Source: Glandiceps talaboti (Eukaryota; Hemichordata; Enteropneusta; Spengelidae). From it: a stretch of 64,000 nucleotides of DNA. The stretch is from positions 14,611,296 to 14,675,295 of the forward strand of contig NC_135562.1 in assembly GCF_964340395.1 (NCBI RefSeq). Reading direction: 5' to 3'. Shown here piece after piece: positions 26,721 to 61,776 of this stretch. Numbering within the stretch: the stretch's first letter is position 1; every line of letters starts with the position of its first letter. Position numbers and translations under genes: made by a program. Below the pieces are notes generated by a model. It saw only the letters and a list, made by a program, of their open reading frames with translations, did no database searches and was not told the DNA's origin.

Positions 26721-28147
26721 CAAGACTACGTAACTGACTCAATACATAGAATGTGTCTTAATTAACATACCAATTGTTTTGTGAGGTGAACCCGTCAAAA
26801 GTTATGCAACCCGTGCAGCATGATTTAAAACATAAACAAAGACACATAGACAATACAGTATATGGAAGCTTACAGCATCAATGTGGGTGATACTTCCATG
26901 CATGTTTAAAGTTTAAAATATGAGAGCCCTTAGTTAGTATTCAGTAGTGCAACCTAGCCCCCATTGTGCAAATAATCTCATTATTTGACCAGACCTTTCT
27001 ATCCAAGGTGTAGAGGTTATGTAATTATAGTGAGTGAGAGGCAAAGTGTCACGTTTGACCGAACTTATCCATGGTGTCGATCGTCCTTCGGGGCTGTGGA
27101 TAGTCAATTTTTGCAATTGTCTCATAATTGTACCGCTAGACAAAGACGATTGTCAATTTGACAGTGCCGTGCAGCTTTTCTGTTTGATACAACAACGCAG
27201 AAACTGCATATGCCACACTTCAATAGCAAAACCCCATTTTTTTGCTACAGTTATAGTCTGAACGAAATAAACAATTTCAATGTATTGCAACTCCATGCAG
27301 ACGTTCGGGCGCCAATGTTTTTCTTTGTATCAAACACCCGATGAAGGGCGCGTAAAATGTCCTTTGCGGTGTTCATTTGATGTCTGTAAGGTGGCATGTG
27401 TAGTTCATATTACTTAGACAAAATGTAGCAAGAAACTGTATCCATTCAATCCTCTTTTTATTGGATTCCTTTCCCAGCTTCTCTACACACTTGGCATGTT
27501 TTCTCTTCCCCCCCCCCATCTTGAATAACTTCTGTCATGAAAGAAATTTTCTCTTCGTGAACAAGCGTCGTCGCCGCTGCCTTGACTGTAGATGGTGTCG
27601 ACAGTCCAGACACTTGCTTACTCTTTCCAAAGAGGGTGCGGTTCCGCAAAAATATATATTTTTTTTAATTTTGATATCAGACCTGAAAATTTGGGTTTGT
27701 CGGGTAGTGAGAAACATAAAAAAAATTAGGATCACCCAAAGAGACTCCAACCTCTATAGTTCAAGCAGTTCAGAGATGTTATACTACCATTGCAGGAGTT
27801 ATATAGAAACGCCTGTGATCAGAACGTCATTTTATCAGTGGTGGACAATGAAAGCTGGCTTTGAAGGTGCCGAAAAAGTGTACTTCTTATAACTATCAAA
27901 CTGACAAACATTCAATTGATACAAAAACAACACCGGGCCCCGCTGATGTAGGTTTATGCACATACATGTACTTGTCTGTGATTCACGCGACTCTTAAGTT
28001 AGTCATGTTGTAACATAAAATTCGAGTGTAAGGTTATATTATATATAATACAACGTAATAGTCTATCTGGTCCTGAGGATAAACTTTTAGTTTTTAGATT
28101 ATATGTTGAGTTTTGGGCACAGACACACACCCACACCCAGACAGACA
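26721..28147. other. Intergenic, no gene recognised
   Basis: The small frames at 27.4-27.9 kb show no recognisable domain. AATTTGGGTTTGTCGGGTAG near 27.69 kb resembles a dispersed motif seen near 47.0 kb. Confidence 0.4.
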
Positions 28148-28152
28148 CAAAG

Positions 28153-28193
<41 letters not shown>
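28148..28193. repeat. (CA)n microsatellite
   Basis: About 19 units; ends close to the left border of the 28.2-kb SWIM fragment. Confidence 0.92.
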
Positions 28194-28195
<2 letters not shown>

Positions 28196-28207
28196 CATGC
28201 ACATACA

Positions 28208-28600
28208 CCATGTATTTATAGCAGTATACATACATTTCTACCACGCCTATTTCCTCCTTCATATTTCTTCATGTTGAATGCCATTCTGTCAGATTCGATG
28301 ACTTCACAGTCAACATGGAACTCACACTTATTTAATGGCAGCGTTCCCTCGGCTCGGGGACTTTAACAAACCACCAGACTGCGTTGATTGTATGTGTGTA
28401 CACAGCGGAAAAAGTTTAAATCTGATCACGAACTTCACACCAATATATATATAGTTTGTGAGTTTGCGCTGTACGACCGGTCACCTTGTCTTTGGTGACT
28501 GATATATGACACAGCATTTTACCTTTTGTTATCCAGAATGAATCAGGCGTGTAGAAACTTGCTGTACTTTGTATAGCCCAAGGCTTGTGTTTTAAAAACA
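28208..28600 (-). pseudogene. Fragment of SWIM gene 5' end, copy 2
   Basis: Similar to 7244-7600. Candidate exon 1 reads MAFNMKKYEGGNRRGRN from ATG at 28284 with a GTATGT donor. No SWIM finger exon follows. Confidence 0.65.
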
Positions 28601-28895
28601 TTGCTTCGCTTGTCGTGAATTTTATCATTTAAGATTTGAGTCAACGGGTGATAAAGTCTGATAATGCATATTATTATGCATTAGGAGTTTGTTAATACTT
28701 TGTCTAATACTCGACTCGTTTGCGTGTAACTGAACTTTTTGACTTGCATGTAGCTGAAATCATTCATCCAAACGCTCATTTTCCCGTGGGCTCTACATAC
28801 TAATAATAGTAACTGAATTCTCGATGCTTAAGCATGCATGACATGTGCAATGCACCTTCCTATACGTTCTCAAGTCAGCAAATCACCATACCATG

Positions 28896-29022
<127 letters not shown>

Positions 29023-29235
29023 AGGGAAGGAGACATACAGACAGTCAGACAGAGACAGGGAGAGAAGAACATTGATTGAGACAAAGCCAGATATAGAGAT
29101 AGAGACAGACAGAAAGGGATAAGAAAGCGTCACTAATTGTTTCTCGGGGTTTCACGCCATTCGGTGATCACGCCTCTTGATCCCCGTTCGTTAAACGTGA
29201 AACTCCATGTATCAAGTAGCGAACTAGCGACTCCC

Positions 29236-29677
29236 GGGGTGAGTTCGATTATGCAACCCAGAGCACCTAAAGTTGCCCCAAGTTGTGTTCGATTACTACA
29301 TGACGTCACACTCGGAGCGCCCCAAGTCGACCCTCCTAATGGAGCAGGGGCAACTTGGGGATTGACCTGACCTGACTTGACCCAAGATGGGGACGACATA
29401 TGATTGGTTATTGTTATCAATTCCGTAAGAATTATACCGTATTTTGAGGATATCTTTCCACATTTAGTGAGGAAATAATTTTTCACTTCAAATTGTCTAA
29501 AATATTTTGGAAAGACGAACCAAATTATTTATAATGAATCACGGATTAAATCATAGGCTCACGGGTTACCCCAAATGCAATAAAATGCGTTCGATTTTCA
29601 CACGCCCCCGAGGTGCCCAATTGACGTCAGTAACCCTGGTCTGAGGCTCCCTGGGGAAGCATAATCGAACGCACCCC
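29236..29677. mobile_element. 442-bp terminal-inverted-repeat element
   Basis: Starts GGGGTGAGTTCGATTATGC and ends with its complement apart from one base. No transposase frame. No clear target-site duplication, so the superfamily is open; the G-run start resembles PIF/Harbinger-like or hAT-like non-autonomous elements. Confidence 0.6.
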
Positions 29678-31470
29678 TGATTACATCGCGCTTTCTGAAG
29701 AAGACATATATTTATATTTTTCAAATACTTTTTATCTTGTAATAAACTTGCTTAATAAAATCATTACATATACTGTCTAGCGTGTCTTGCATTCGTTCGG
29801 CATAGTCTCTCTAACCATTCGCGCCGACTCCGGCCTTAAATGAAACAGAGGTAAAACATATATTGTATCAACAAGTAGTGCACGATTGAATGATTCGTCA
29901 ACCATACAATGCACTCAACTGCTGTAGCCAACCTCTCCTCCCATATGGTGAAGAATGACCCCTTTGTTGCGTTAACAAAGGAAATCACTCTAATTCATTC
30001 TAACAGTAAGATGTATATGAACAACCCTCACCACCTTGGTGAATCTTCACTGTACTGTTCAAAGTGTGTGAATAGGTATTTAGTCTCATCAATTTCCATT
30101 CATGTGTGTTATATTAAAAAGGGACAGGTGGGGTTGTCATGTGTGGCCAAAGTGACTGATCAGGCCACGTACAGGTCGCAATTCTATTCGACGTTCAAAG
30201 GCCAAGGGTTCAATCACAGGTTTTATCTTCGTTTGTTCTATATAGAATGTATTATAGCTTTGCCAACTGTAATTTTAATCCTAATCTAAACCAGGCTACT
30301 AAAATCCAGAGAGGATTATACAAAGCATATGTTGTGAATTTCAAAGAATAGGTCATTAGAAGTCACTTTATCAAACTGATATTGTTGACTGAAGTGATTG
30401 ATAATGTTGCTATATTTTTCTCGGTAATTAGATTTCAATGGTGTCGTTACAACTGCACTATGATGCCAAGGATGATGCATATGCAAGTTCAATAAATGGA
30501 TGCAAGGAATGCAATGCATAAAGGATACCTTAGTTATATTACAGTCATGACCACCAGCCCGAGGGTAGGCAGTGAATCGTGATATTGTCCTTGTTATCAC
30601 GTGGTATTTTTTTTACACCGAATAAAAACTGTCAAAGTTTATGTTGTCAAATATGAGCCGTGTTACCATAATGTTGAATATATTACCATTTCAGAAATGT
30701 GGATGCAATCAAATTTACAGTTGAAAACGTTTTGAAAGACTAATAAGCTTACACTGAGGGCTATAGCACTATGTTATTGTTCGTTTGTAGGAGTGGCCGA
30801 TTATTCTGCATGCTATTTACTTGCCATGGCTAAACATGTGGTTGTACTTGGGTGAACGACCACTTGTTATGCATAGAGTGTATGCTCTGGAGTGTACGCG
30901 CGGACGTTTGATTTGACGCCTAATTAGGGTAACATCACAGCATGCGACAGGACAACATCAAAACATACCGGGCAACATCACTTTTTTTAGAATGTCACGT
31001 GTTCCCGCTGTAGCCAATGACAACGTCTATGACATCAATGATGTGTAATAATGTACGATACCATGCCCCGACACACCACACCACTCCATCACCACACCAC
31101 TCCATCACCAGTCTATTTAATGGAACGGGACAAATTGACCACTAGGCAACGGGACCAGGGTGTAATGGGTTTTTGGAGGGTGAAGGCATCGGGGCCATGA
31201 GCGAGGGCAATATGGCAGGAGACTGTGTAAATATGTGCAAACGAATTAAAACACTATATGAGTAAAGCTAACAGGTCATCAATACAAATCAGTACAATTC
31301 TTAAATTATCAAATACATGTAAGAAAAAGTAATGCTTAGAATTCGTTAGTCACAATAACTTTACAATTCCGTTTCTTAAAAAGAAAAAAAGAAAAAAAAA
31401 GTTACATAAAATCAGGCACATTTCAGCGGAATGATTGAACATTTCAAAATATTTATTCATAAGGTCTTAC
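29678..31470. other. Intergenic, no gene recognised
   Basis: Contains a small CACCACACCACTCCAT tandem near 31071-31110. The 126-codon frame at 29.9-30.3 kb has no recognisable features. Confidence 0.4.
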
Positions 31471-31474
31471 AGAT

Positions 31475-31850
31475 AATTAGTGCATATTTGAACAGTACAA
31501 ATGATCAAATTCAAAGCAGGAGATGTTAGTGTATATATTGTTGCTGTTGCCATGCGTGCTGCAAAGCAACAATGTGAAACTAAGGTCATAGTGACGTCAT
31601 AGGCCGAAGGTCAAACGACGAGAGCGTCCACAACGAAGACATTCCTTGCGCAAGGTAAAGTAGATACATGTACATATTTAAATTAGTATTGTTCAACGTG
31701 GTAGATTACATATGTGGTTGATAATGATAGCGGTGCCATCGTTCTGTGACTATAATCAGGCTGTAATATATATATAGAACATTCACGTTGGCGAGACGTC
31801 TACCTCTCGCCAACGTCTATGGATAGAGTAAACACTGCTGGGAGCCCCAA
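31475..31850. repeat. Dispersed repeat similar to the 348-bp insertion
   Basis: TTAGTGCATATTTGAAC, TTCCTTG.GCAAGGTAAAG and GTGGTAGATTACA match 21855-22130 in order, diverged. Contains one of the short palindromic insertions. Confidence 0.7.
31773..31828. mobile_element. Short palindromic insertion P1 (42 bp, flanks 5/7)
   Basis: Element 31780-31821, CATTCAC...GTCTATG with stem TTGGCGAGA/TCTCGCCAA. Flanks TATAGAA and GATAGAG match at 5 of 7 bases. Confidence 0.55.
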
Positions 31851-32429
31851 AAATATGCATATAACGATAATGGAACTCAACAGAATCAACATGCTAATGT
31901 GGCTATAATGAAACTAACATCCATTCAATAGCGTATATCAGCAATAGTTTGTTTCTGTCTCTTGGTGAGATGAAAGCCCAGTGTTTATTGTCGTACAGCA
32001 TGACGGGGCCACATAGACACAATAACCATAAACATGATAAATCGCCAACTGCCTACTCAATGCCTGTCAACCATATTGTAAACTCTGTGACTGTGAAAAA
32101 TGCTAACCATCAGAATTTGTCAGGACACATAAATAGCACAACATGCACTCTACATAGAATTAAAGTGAATTTAACGATACCATTCAGATTTTCCGTTTGA
32201 TACAACCATGCAGAAATCAATAAGAAACTGGACATGGACTACACTTTAAGATAACGAGATTGAATCATAGAGTACAGTTTCTTGTTACATTTTGTCTAGT
32301 AAGTGATGAATGAACTACACATGCCACTATACAGACATCACATGAACACCGTAAAGGACATTCACACGGTCAATGTTTCATACTAATGCCCTGCGCACAC
32401 TAGAGCAATCAGCCGAGCAAAATATCAAC

Positions 32430-32516
32430 GCGTGTGAAGCTACCATCATATTCATATTCACTTTCAAAAGTTGACCTCTACGCTCAATGTGAATATGATG
32501 ATAGCTTCACACGTTC
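32430..32516. repeat. Foldback sequence
   Basis: CGTGTGAAGCTACCATCAT is answered by ATGATGATAGCTTCACACG, one mismatch, with a loop of about 35 nt. Confidence 0.75.
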
Positions 32517-33822
32517 ATCATCAGATTCGAAGTCTTCCGAATGTGTATGGACGCGCGTTCAGCAAATCACATAAATCCTTCATTGGCATACGATTGTAAT
32601 TACTTTTCACTTGATTTACGTAGACTTGCATGCTCTCTTTTTATTTTTGCCAGAGTATCCAATTTGCAAGAGCACAAAATGCAATATTGCTATTGAAGTG
32701 TGGCATATGTAGTTCCTTGTTGGTTTGAGCGTGGTTGTATCAAACAGAAAAACTGCATATTGTATTTTGAAATAGACTGTAGCACCATCAATGGGACGAT
32801 GGTCATATCAACATTCCATGATCGTAATGGATGAGGATTGGGTATTTATCCTGGCTTTCTTCTTGAAAAAAATCAACATGCGACACAATATGCCAAGTCC
32901 TTGTTTGTAACTCAATAAATTACAAAACACTGATAAATGTTTGTTATTGTACGTGCAATAACAAACCTTTTTTTTTTTTTTTTTACACATTTTAAAAATG
33001 TATTAAGTTAGAAACACAGCCTTGGTATATGTTGTTTCACATTGATTTTTCAAGTAGGACGCCCTGATAAAATTGTTTTATCAATTAAAATTCCTCCAAT
33101 CCTCATCCATATGGCCACTCTAAAGACAGTGTTCTCTAAACGTTTTTATGCTATATTTATCTCATCCAGAGTGAACGATTTCAAATTATTTTTTAAGTGA
33201 ATAGGTAACCATGCCACAGCACGTGCCGGTAAATAATGCAAAGGTCGACTGTAAGCGATATAGGAATAGCAAATTGTTATTTTCATATCTAAATCCCAGT
33301 TGTTAAATGAATAGAATGCAACTGATAAACATGTAAAAAAATATCAGTGACATTGTCAATCACTATATATTCTTAATTAGCCATTAGATGTGATTCACAG
33401 AATCATTGTGGATTTCTAATTCATTTTTTACTTGAGTAACTTGTGTTGCTGCTCCTCAGTACTACTAAACTTAAGAGAGCATAGAGTTTCAAATTAGGTT
33501 ATACGACATTTGTACGTCTCACAAAACGATTTTTGTTGCTTATTATACAATGATAGTGCACAGCATAAAAATGGTATATTTTATCTCAATTTGAACAAAA
33601 ATTATACATTACAGCTGGATAAGAAGAAAGATTCAAACACAAAATTATTTATTTGTGTTCACAGTAACATTTTATGTGCATGTTCGCTATTACTCTCTAT
33701 ATGTTGTGTGTGTACTTAGTAACAGAAAACGTTGTTTGAGGCTTACAAAATATCCCACTTTTTGAATTTCTATACTTTTTCAATTTTGGCAGTATTGTGT
33801 AGAAAATATTACTCTCAATAGA

Positions 33823-55706
<21,884 letters not shown>

Positions 55707-55764
55707 CAAATAATCAGGATTATACTTTCCACTCGAGGCGATTGTAATCTATGAAGTATTAAAC

Positions 55765-55770
55765 AATAAA
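55765..55770 (+). terminator. SULT-A polyadenylation signal AATAAA
   Basis: 59 nt downstream of the stop codon; repeated at 61835-61840 in the duplicate. Confidence 0.65.
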
Positions 55771-55993
55771 GCGTTGATAATTATCAATTGAACAGTCGTG
55801 CACTTGTCGGGTCTTTTTTTTAAAGTCACCGAAATTGGAAGAATTGATTAGTCTTGTTTTCAGATGAACTTGTATTGTGTACACTTTTGAGTTTTGCACT
55901 TTGTATAATACAACCATCATAGCTGTTTAATAGATTTTGTTTTTGATCAAAATGACGTTTTATAAATGGTGAGGAATAAAAACGGGCTTTAAA

Positions 55994-56104
55994 GATGCCA
56001 CAAAACCTTCTTCTTATCACAGTCCTACACATCCATGTGACCACAGCACACGTGTAGAGTAGGACGTGGTAAAGAAGATAAGTTTTTGTCACCTTCAAAA
56101 GCCA
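55994..56104. repeat. Foldback element in duplication copy 1
   Basis: GGCTTTAAAGATGCC...CTTCTTATCAC.GTCCTAC is answered by GTAGGAC-like, GTGGTAAAGAAG and CACCTTCAAAAGCC. A half copy lies near 27850-27890; a full copy is at 62064-62174. Confidence 0.7.
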
Positions 56105-56289
56105 GTTGTAAAAGGGATGTCGGCTTATATTTATGAAGTATACGATAATACGTAGGATATGTTGACCTGGATATCGGAAATAACATTGAACATGAATCAG
56201 ACGACAGTCGTTTAGATTTCAAAACGTATTACAATATCACGGTGGTATATCGTTCTCTGTTTGTCTGTGGGTGTTGCTAAATGATACGT

Positions 56290-57650
56290 TGGGACTTTTT
56301 TAAAAATGAAAACACTGACAGACAGGAACAGAACCAGAAATCAAAGATGCTAATGGAAATCGAAGTTTCCTTTCGTCAGAAAGACCAGCGAACATACCTC
56401 TGATGCCATAATGCTCGAGTTTAGACAATAATATACCATGCTTGATAGTGTCAAAAGCTTTAGAGAAATCAATGAAAATGCCAAGAGTAATTCTACCTTC
56501 GTCTAATTGTTTTTAAGGAGATAATTTACTATGTTAACGACAGACAATTTTGTGCTATACTTTTGACGGAAGCCATATTGATGATCATATAAAATTTTGT
56601 TGCGATTAAGAAATGATCTAAGGCGATTATCAACTAATTTTTCTAATATTTTATTCAAAAGGGGAAGAATAGAAATTGGCCTATAATTGTCCGGGCTTTG
56701 TTCTGGCCCTTTTTTATATATTGGTTTCACTTTTGCGATTTTTAGGGAATTTGGAACCTCCCCAGAAGAAAAAGAAAGATTAGAAATATATTCCACAGGT
56801 TTGGATATAGTGTCGGATGCATCCGATAAAAGTTTAGCCGGGATATTATCGTGTAACCACAAGAATTACTGATATCCAGCGTTTTGGATTGGTTCTGTTA
56901 AATAATCTCTTAAATTGTCGCGTGACATATTACTAGCAAGTCGTGGGCCTATATTCACAAAGAAATCATTGAAACCTGATACAATATCCTGTGGAGAGAT
57001 GTATTCAATTTGGTTTCCGTCTGAAGAAATTATGAGTTTGTCAGGTAGATTATCCTTGGCATTACCATTCCTCTTACCGAGAACAACATTAATTACATTC
57101 CAAGTTTTCTTCATGTTACCTTTGTTCTTAAAAAAATAAATTACCATAGTACATCTTTTTTGCATCCCTGAGGACAGGAGTTAGAACATTTCTATAGTTC
57201 CTATATTTACTGACAATACAAGGTTTAAAATTTGATTTGATAACATTAACGTACAATTTATGTTTTCTATTAATTGATTTCTTGATAGCTCGTGTGATCC
57301 AAGGTTTATTAGTCCTTGGCCTTTTAGTATTTCTTGAAATATTTGGCGCATGCTTATCACAGGCTGCAATGAAAATTGAACTAAATTTGTCGTATGCAGA
57401 GTTTACATCTGAACAATTATATACATCGTCCCAATTTATTCCCGTGAGATGTCTACGAAATAATTCTACATCGTACTTACTGTAACATCTGTAGGATATA
57501 TGTTTACAATTACTAGTAGTATCTTTGGAAAGTAAATTCTCAAATATAGCAAATACTGGAAAGTGATCTGAAACATCTGTCATAATAGTACCATAATAGT
57601 CTGTTGATATTAATCCATATGTACTTAGGGTTACACATAACGTATCATAC
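56290..57650 (-). pseudogene. LINE fragment (endonuclease end plus RT start), copy 5a
   Basis: Minus strand, 5' to 3': TDVSDHFPVFAIF, the linker with KKTWNVIN, PIYKKGPEQSPDNYRPISILP, YGFRQKYST, a TAG stop, then in a shifted frame FIDFSKAFDTIKHGILLSKL. It ends before the YADD box. Truncated at both ends and frameshifted. Confidence 0.88.
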
Positions 57651-57930
57651 TATTCGCCAAGCCAAGCCTACACCTACTGACTACGAAGCCAAGACCACCA
57701 ATCAGAAATGCCAATGCAAAACGTACTTGATGTTGATACAAAGGGTTAACCCCACTCTCAGTCTACCAAGGGCATACGGTGTTACACCTATCAAGTGAGT
57801 ACGCACCTAAATATCGTCTATCGTAAATAAGACGTGATTCCTTATTGCAATAGAACATTTATTTTTGTCTATAAGTATAATACTTGCAATCACATGGAAA
57901 TATTTTTGAAAAAAACCCCAGCATATTTAG

Positions 57931-59368
57931 GTCAAAGTATACATCAGCAAAAATCAAACAGCGTCCTAGTCTTGTCGTAAGGCCTTTGATCTGTGCTTGG
58001 GAGGTTACTAAAGAAACGGTGAATTGACACTACCTCTGTTAACATACGGGTACGTGACCTACTGTCCCTGCACTAGCTACTAGTAAGCATTGGGTCGGTT
58101 GTGTAGTTACATCAGTGTTACAACAGTTTTGTCACACCTTAACGAACCGAGAACTGTACAGTATACTTTATTTATGCCTCAGATGTAGTAAACGGGCAAT
58201 TTCAACTGTATTGAATCAACTTTTAAAGTTCAATGCCAGTTCATACCCTATACCTACAGCAGAGATGAACTTCAAGGGACGACCTTGGCTAATCTAGTTC
58301 AAATTTGTCGTCCTCAAACCCAAGTTTAAAGCAGCATCTATCTGTTGTGCTTCTCTTTTATTTGGATGTTCTCACTCTTTACCATACGTTGACTAAAATA
58401 ATTTAATCTATTTCTGTATAACCTAATTACTGCCTTTGGCATAGCTCTTTGTCCATTGTATACAATATTTTATTACCCGTACATCGAGGGCACGGTCCAC
58501 CATTCCTTATTTGAATGACAATTGCTTGACATGCATGATGTCGTTGACACAAAACAAGAGGGGTGTAACCCCTATTTCTTGAACACAGAAGTGTTCTTGT
58601 TATATAGACTATTGATGTTATCTTAGTCTTGACGGCAGGATAGATATGGTGACCTATGTAAACTCATATATGTTAGATCGCCCTCAAACGGCTACAGCAG
58701 TAAATTTATCAATCACATACTATCTATGTTGACTGTTTTTCCAACATGGCTGCCTCCGTCACCGAATTAAATTTCGAAGTTGTTGGAAGGTGCTTCGACA
58801 TAAAGTTGTTGACACGTCTTCAGAAGCAAAACATTCAAAATATGCTCGGCCCTACAGGTAGCGAAAAGTCAATTTGCTGTAGTGAACATAAGGACACATC
58901 CCATTGGGCTTTGCGTTGTCGATGGCAGCCAATCAGGTTAATTGTTATTAGTCTCCGAAGCACTCTTAAGATTTTAAGTCAAGATTTTATTATTATAATA
59001 GCTCTTCCAATAAAATGTCGTTGCCCATTAAATTCTCAAATTACCTAAATTTTATATGCATACGATTTTCAAAAGCCCTATCAATTTGAAATTGTATACA
59101 TATACATTTTTGTCAGTTTTTTGGTCCTGTTGGTTTGGACAGCTTTTGTTACTATTCCGCTCTGACATAAATTGTCCACTTATGTTTCTTTGCAAAGCTC
59201 AAACGATTGTATTGGTATATATTAAAGTATACATGAATTATTTTGTAGGATATATATGGCTATATTCCTTTTTGGTGAACGACATGTCAACATATTATAT
59301 CCCTCTTTTTGACGTTTCAGATCATTCTTTCATTAACTGTTCTTAGGAACATATTGTATATCGTTGCT
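57931..59368. other. Between SULT-A and SULT-B; no gene recognised
   Basis: An ATG at 58746 opens a 37-codon run ending at CCTACAG before GTAGCG. It looks like a first exon, but I recognise no family and cannot link it to SULT-B. Confidence 0.35.
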
Positions 59369-59471
59369 ATGGATGAAAAGGATGTTATTATGTTACGTCA
59401 TCCACACGAGAAGATAAAGAAGATAGAAATTCGTGAGGATGATTTGATTGTCGTTACCTATCCTAAATCAG
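59369..59471 (+). CDS. SULT-B exon 1
   Basis: ATG at 59369, 34 codons, donor GTGATG after AAATCAG. A basic N-terminus of about the same length as in SULT-A. Confidence 0.85.
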
Positions 59472-60279
59472 GTGATGATCACGTGATTTAATACACAAGT
59501 TCTATCCTTTTCTATGATTATGTCAAAAATGTCGATCCCCTTTCCCGGTTACTATGAATATACATCTTGACTAGTAAATGTATTTGTAATTTTTGAATTA
59601 TTATTTATTGTTGGGAATAAATTAGTATAGTGGAAGAAATGAAGTTGACATACAATTAATCATAAAACTACTAAAATGAACTTACATACATAGTGTAATT
59701 TCATAATTTGACCAACTAAAGTGATACAGGCTGAGTTCATACGATTTAGCAATTCCGGCTATATAATTAAAAAAAATTGTCGTATTCTACAATTGCTTGC
59801 AAATAACTAAACTCAAACCTGGTATTTTAAGATGTAAAACTTGTAAACGATACGATGACGTAATTTTTTGTACGTACAAAAATGTCGAGGATATCCCTAC
59901 AATGCAATCAACTGTTCTAGCACTGCCAGGCGACAATTGTAATGTCATGGAAGACATACATTGACATTAACTTTATACTAGAATAGTTAATCAAATTTTT
60001 TATTTAAGTATTTTCATTTATACAACAGGAACAAACTGGATTAAGCACATCATGCGATTACTACTGAACGATGGTGATGTAGGTGATCCAATACCTGAGA
60101 ACACAAGGGGTGGTATTATAGAGTATATAGTCGCTGAGGAAGATGACCATTCATCGGTATATGCATTTAGAAAATGTGGCCATCCCGACTTCTGTGTTGA
60201 TATAAAGACAATGAAGTCACCTCGGTTCTTTATGACCCATGTACCACTTGCTTGGTTGCCGTGTCTAACTAATGCAAAG
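59369..60279 (+). CDS. Cytosolic sulfotransferase SULT-B, exons 1 and 2 only
   Basis: Exon 1 is 59369-59471 (MDEKDVIMLRHPHEKIKKIE...VVTYPKS|G); exon 2 is 60029-60279 (251 nt). Together they hold the P-loop YPKSGTNW (31-38) and catalytic H102 in MTHVP. Gene structure and phases equal SULT-A. No exon for the LARNPKDV, YEDM or RKG segments follows before 60937. The duplicated exon 6 at 61667 is in the wrong phase for direct joining to exon 2 (phase 0 against 2). Either exons 3-6 lie beyond 64000 or the gene has lost them. Confidence 0.88.
60029..60279 (+). CDS. SULT-B exon 2
   Basis: TNWIKHIMRLLLNDGDVG, then ENTRGGIIEYIVAEEDDHSS, KTMKSPRFFMTHVP and TNAK before GTAATA. Roughly 60-70% identical by eye to SULT-A exon 2. 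Confidence 0.94.
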
Positions 60280-60528
60280 GTAATATATAAGCTTTTCAAA
60301 TCAGACCATGTATATGTATTTGACTCCAATTTCTTCAAAACCTTAAAAGCAACATATCGATTGTCATCATTTATATACATCTTACAAAATACCCCTTGCA
60401 TATTGCATCAATAATTTACATAATGTAGAAAAATTACCATGATATATCATTCATGAAAATTCCATTCAATTCATGGATATATTCAGGATACCTCGTCCTA
60501 TTAAAGATATATGACTCATGACTGGCTA

Positions 60529-60926
60529 ATTTGCATAATTTACGATATTTATGAACTGGAAGAGACATCTTCCATTGTTGCTCAGCATTTCATTAAAGGT
60601 GGTGGGTATATTGATGACACTGCGATTTAAATGTAATTTTTGCATACTAATTGACCTATTTGCATATTCAATTATGATTTCGAGAATACTAGCTCATAAT
60701 TTAATTAAACTTTATGGAAATAATAAATTACTAATATGTGTTATTTATGAAATTAACATTATGTAAAAGATTTGCATTATCAATGATAATTGCCAACTTA
60801 GGGATATATCATCAGCGCAAGCTCAGTGTTTCATCAAATGTTCTGTTAATCTGCTAATTGGTATGATTTGCATATTTATACCTTGAGTATAATATGCATA
60901 ATGAAATGAATGACATTTATTTGCAT
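60529..60926 (+). repeat. Cluster of five ATTTGCAT octamers
   Basis: Exact ATTTGCAT at 60529, 60658, 60770, 60866 and 60919, all on the plus strand, plus TTTTGCAT at 60637, in AT-rich sequence downstream of SULT-B exon 2. Either a decayed repeat or POU-type sites. Confidence 0.6.
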
Positions 60927-61666
60927 CTTTAATTTTCAATGTTGCGCCGCAGCATATGTAGATATCCCACAAAGTCACAATTTTAACTTGGTGTTTCTCT
61001 GAAATCGCACGTATTATAGGAGATGAAACAAACTATGAAATGCCACTCCTGAACCCATAGTATAGGAAATTTCATGGAGTGGCTTTAACCTTATAACAAA
61101 AAAGGCAACTTCCAGAGTAGTCTGTAAGGTGCGCCGTGAAGGGTGCCCTCGTGAGAGAGGAGGCCGATGAGGGCTGGACCACACGGCCTATCTTACAATC
61201 TACTCCCAGAGGGGCTATGATACATTGTGTCCATCATCCGTCCGTCTTCAGACCATATCCCAACCATGATTGTGGGACTCTTTATGCTTTGTTGACATAC
61301 GAGCATACACATATTAATTTGTTAAATGACGACCGATTCTAGCAATTATTATACTATGGATGTGTTTCTTCCTTGTCTATAATGATCACCTTGTACGTCG
61401 AGAACCAGAAAACAAATCACATGTATATTAATCATCTTAATATAACATAGCTGTAATGGCCAAATTTGTAACTTTAATCTGCCTATAGTTTGTGTAACAT
61501 TGCTTTGTTTTCCAGTCCCTTGCCTTGTCCTCCCTATCGTCACTTGTCTTCCCGTCCCCTCCTATCCCATTCCAATCTACCCTATCCCACCCTGTACAGC
61601 ACCTCAGCACATAGAATCGTGTTATATTGCATTCTGAAAATGTTGTCCGTTAATTTATATTTGAAG

Positions 61667-61776
61667 GCGTGATCGGAGGATGGAAGGATCATTTCACTGT
61701 GGCACAAAATGAGTATTTTGACCAAAATTACAAGAAGTGGATGGAAGGAAGTGGCCTTGACTTTGATTTTGAGTGA
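61667..61776 (+). pseudogene. Orphan copy of SULT exon 6
   Basis: Identical to SULT-A exon 6, with its acceptor and AATAAA, but no exon 3-5 partner upstream in this window. May be spliced in a gene whose middle exons are missing from the assembly. Confidence 0.7.
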
